Source: Roseimaritima sp. (GTDB taxonomy: Bacteria > Planctomycetota > Planctomycetia > Pirellulales > Pirellulaceae). From it: DNA of 7,553 nt. The stretch is taken from positions 1-7,553 of the forward strand of contig SLFV01000011.1 in the NCBI GenBank assembly GCA_007124075.1. Reading direction: 5' to 3'. Both the position numbers and the translations under genes were made by a program. This document shows positions 5,917 to 7,553 of the stretch, one piece after another. A model generated the notes under the pieces. The model saw nothing but the letters and a program-made list of their open reading frames with translations. It did not search any database and was not told the origin of the DNA. How positions within the stretch are numbered: the stretch's first letter is position 1; the number at the start of each line of letters is the position of its first letter.

Positions 5917-5931
5917 CCCCTGCCCTGCCCC
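5917..5931 (+). repeat. GC-rich dispersed repeat, copy F
   Basis: CCCCTGCCCTGCCCC, sharing the 15-base core with copy E but with different flanks on both sides. It lies in the gene-poor stretch between the Uma2 stop and the end of truA-like similarity. This 5780-6026 stretch otherwise holds no gene I can support. Confidence 0.6.
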
Positions 5932-6026
5932 AGCCAAATCAGATTCGGTTGCGGTTGAGCCGGACAATCTGTGCTCTGCGATTTGATGCCCCAGCTACCC
6001 AAGATCGTCGAAGCAAACGCTTGCGG

Positions 6027-6289
6027 ATCGCCGGTTACAGCCATATTCATCGCCCGTAGCAGTGCTTCAATGCCAGCACGCCACGCATCCGTGGTGATGC
6101 TAGCAACCTGGACCAATGCATGCACACCCGCATCGATTCGACCGCTCCCGGTCACCGCTACGCGAACGCGAGTCAATTTCGCCAACACTCGCTTCAGCAT
6201 CCCCGGCACCGTCGACTGGCCGACTGAATCTGCCAGCCCGCATAGGCAGTGCCGTCATAGGCAATCAGCAGCTTGAACGAACACTCACG
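6027..6289 (-). pseudogene. truA: Broken second copy of the truA 5' part
   Basis: Read leftward, this matches the first 90 or so residues of the intact TruA at 3526-4311. The stretch SFKLLIAYDGTAYAGWQIQ is identical (TruA residues 4-22). One base is then missing relative to truA at about 6223/6224 (GCCGACTG against GCCGACCTG), and the similarity continues in the other frame through GMLKRVLAKLT, VTGSGRIDAGVHA (catalytic Asp kept, RTD changed to RID) and QVASITTDAWRAG to about AMNMAV. The position of the start codon is CGT, not ATG. Similarity fades near 6027, and the other two-thirds of the gene is absent. In the best-preserved 57 bases the four differences are all synonymous, so the copy was probably functional for some time before it broke. 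No active product is expected. Confidence 0.88.
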
Positions 6290-6940
6290 ACACCCCCGTT
6301 TCTTGAATGCACGGCTGCCTTGATCCAACATCATCGCGATAGAGAGGTTCCAAAATTTCCGAAGCCAAAAGGTCAAAGATACCTTACCGGCCCTTACCTA
6401 ATAACAATTCAGCCGAAATATTGTTTGAGGAACATGTCGATGTGATAGCAATTCCCCTGAGAAAATTTTACCACATCTCTCTTGACGCTGCTAGTTTACC
6501 CAGAATATAAACCGCCCATCAGCAGGGAAGTATTCAATATCGAATGCGAAGACCAAGCGTAACCTCACGACCGTTTAGCTTGGTTACCCGGCTGATATGC
6601 GGCTGCAAAAGGGATAGTGTGTTGCCACCCAAGAGGACGAAGTGTGCAACGGACTAGCCGTTTGTTGGAAAAGGTGAACGAATCCGTCCGTTCTCAATGG
6701 TTCGTTGTTCTGAAACGTCGTTTCCCGCTTTTTTAAAGCGTGCGTGGCAGACCGCAACGGCGTCTGATTGTGTGTCTGGCAAAACACGACCAACTCCATC
6801 ACACGCTAACTGACCTAGCTTCGTCCAGCTACCACATTCGTCACGTCGAAATGACCAGCGATTAATATCATACACCATGCACCTGAATTGATTCGGCTGT
6901 TCGCTGGTGGGCGTTAGTTACTAACTTAGCAAACCCAGTC
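6290..6940. other. Gene-poor stretch upstream of tviB
   Basis: About 650 bases with no coding frame I can support. The frames of up to 74 codons here lack family resemblance and overlap one another in different frames. It is more AT-rich than the flanking genes, especially 6380-6545. It contains overlapping inverted repeats: CCAAGC (6553-6558) with GCTTGG (6578-6583), and GTAACC (6559-6564) with GGTTAC (6582-6587). These could form alternative hairpins. A further small palindrome, CGCTTT-TTT-AAAGCG, is at 6726-6740. It may hold remnants, a long leader or a small RNA, but nothing is decisive. Confidence 0.5.
6913..6925. promoter_or_regulatory. Near-perfect palindrome just upstream of tviB
   Basis: GTTAGT and ACTAAC arms flank a single central T, ending 15 bases before the tviB ATG. 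Its size and place would suit a dimeric repressor operator or a translation-blocking site. I cannot place a convincing promoter around it, and no Shine-Dalgarno sequence is seen, so the role is inferred. Confidence 0.3.
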
Positions 6941-7553
6941 ATGTCAGTTCTAAATCACAACAATGCGAAACTGGCCGTTATTGGCCTTGGTTACGTTGGC
7001 CTGCCCTTGGCGGTAGAATTTGGCAAGTCCCGACCCGTCGTCGGCTTTGACATTAATGCAGATCGGATTGGCGAACTACGATCTGGCCATGATCTGACGT
7101 TGGAGGTTGACGCAGAACAACTGAAAGCAGCAAGTCAGCTCCAGTATTCCAGTCAAATCAGCGATCTTGCCGATTGCAATGTGTTCATCGTTACGGTTCC
7201 CACACCGATCGATGCGCACAAACGCCCCGATCTAACGCCGCTGATCAAAGCATCGGAGATGATCGGTTCGGTACTCAAACGTGGCGACATCGTCGTCTAT
7301 GAGTCGACTGTCTACCCTGGAGCTACGGAGGAGGATTGTGTGCCCGTGCTGGAAAGGAACTCCGGGCTAAGGTTCAATCACGATTTCTTTGCCGGTTACA
7401 GTCCGGAACGGATCAACCCGGGCGACAAACAACACACCCTGACCAAGATCGTCAAAGTTACGTCGGGCTCCACCCCCGAGGTCGCTGATTTCGTGGACCG
7501 GCTTTACAGCTCGATCGTCGCGGCAGGCACCCATAAAGCCCCTTCGATCCGCG
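6941..7553 (+). CDS. tviB: UDP-N-acetylglucosamine 6-dehydrogenase, TviB/WbpA type (partial, 5' end)
   Basis: Predicted to oxidise UDP-GlcNAc to UDP-N-acetylglucosaminuronic acid with two NAD+, a precursor for acidic surface polysaccharides. The window holds the first 204 codons; the frame is open to the edge, while full-length members have about 420-430 residues. Seen: Rossmann loop GLGYVG (15-20), Asp38 in GFDIN for NAD ribose binding, VPTPI (86-90), ESTVYPG (121-127), GYSPERINPGDKQH (152-165) and KVTSGSTPE (172-180). The ESTVYPG and SPERINPGD blocks favour the TviB/WbpA group over UDP-glucose dehydrogenase or WecC. The catalytic Cys (about residue 260-280) lies beyond the window. The ATG at 6941 gives the usual short lead before the Rossmann strand; no Shine-Dalgarno sequence is present. 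It probably opens a polysaccharide gene cluster to the right. Confidence 0.93.
   Translation, partial: MSVLNHNNAKLAVIGLGYVGLPLAVEFGKSRPVVGFDINADRIGELRSGHDLTLEVDAEQLKAASQLQYSSQISDLADCNVFIVTVPTPIDAHKRPDLTPLIKASEMIGSVLKRGDIVVYESTVYPGATEEDCVPVLERNSGLRFNHDFFAGYSPERINPGDKQHTLTKIVKVTSGSTPEVADFVDRLYSSIVAAGTHKAPSIR

Noticed and set aside
5822..5986. Rightward frame of about 54 codons starting MTTDGVRIPAIG
   Set aside because: No family recognised and no Shine-Dalgarno sequence. It runs through repeat copy F and antisense to nothing conserved, so it may be a gene scrap but cannot be supported.
4312..6290. Composite transposon or insertion sequence bounded by the two truA copies
   Set aside because: No transposase, no terminal inverted repeats and no target-site duplication are visible. 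The truA copies are direct and diverged, so only a decayed interval can be claimed.
6584..6878. Two overlapping leftward frames of 72 and 74 codons before tviB
   Set aside because: They overlap each other in different frames, resemble no family I know, and have no ribosome-binding site or coding bias that favours one.
1..7553. CRISPR array, tRNA or rRNA genes
   Set aside because: No regularly spaced repeats and no cloverleaf or rRNA-like segments were seen. The GC-rich repeats are irregularly spaced and not separated by unique spacers of constant size.

Overview
The window most likely comes from a planctomycete, probably of the Rhodopirellula/Pirellulaceae type. Three things suggest this: a protein N-terminus carrying the planctomycete 'VERLEARQLLSAD' export-type motif, a Hanks-type Ser/Thr kinase with the 'GTRSYMSPEQIRG' activation-segment style, and a Uma2-family gene. 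Most starts also lack a clear Shine-Dalgarno sequence. This assignment is inferred from protein style; no rRNA or tRNA is present to prove it.

Left part (19-4311): four genes all run leftward, in transcription order truA (tRNA pseudouridine synthase A), a family-4 glycosyltransferase, a small soluble Ser/Thr protein kinase and accA (acetyl-CoA carboxylase carboxyltransferase alpha subunit). The gaps between them are about 240, 120 and 85 bases, so co-transcription is possible but not shown. Their functions (tRNA modification, glycan assembly, signalling, fatty-acid synthesis) do not form one pathway.

Middle part (4312-6290): this looks like an unstable, accessory stretch. It holds the 5' end of a CAP/SCP-like exported protein cut off after about 95 family-like residues. 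An intact Uma2-family gene follows, with its own good promoter and ribosome-binding site. Then comes a broken second copy of the truA 5' part (about 260 bases, one single-base frameshift, start codon lost, 3' part missing).

Right part (6290-7553): about 650 bases without a recognisable gene precede the 5' two-thirds or less of tviB, a UDP-N-acetylglucosamine 6-dehydrogenase of surface-polysaccharide synthesis that runs off the window. The glycosyltransferase and TviB both point to surface glycan production, but they are separated and divergent.

The most unusual signal is a small GC-rich repeat (core CCCCTGCMCTGCCC) present six times, always on the same strand. Two copies sit inside truA and the glycosyltransferase gene in the same reading frame and encode the same peptide, GRAGEL, in unrelated proteins. 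One copy lies inside the kinase activation segment and is identical over 19 bases to an intergenic copy. That intergenic copy forms part of a sequence matching the G-quadruplex consensus. I see no CRISPR array, complete insertion sequence, phage gene or defence system other than the ambiguous Uma2 gene.
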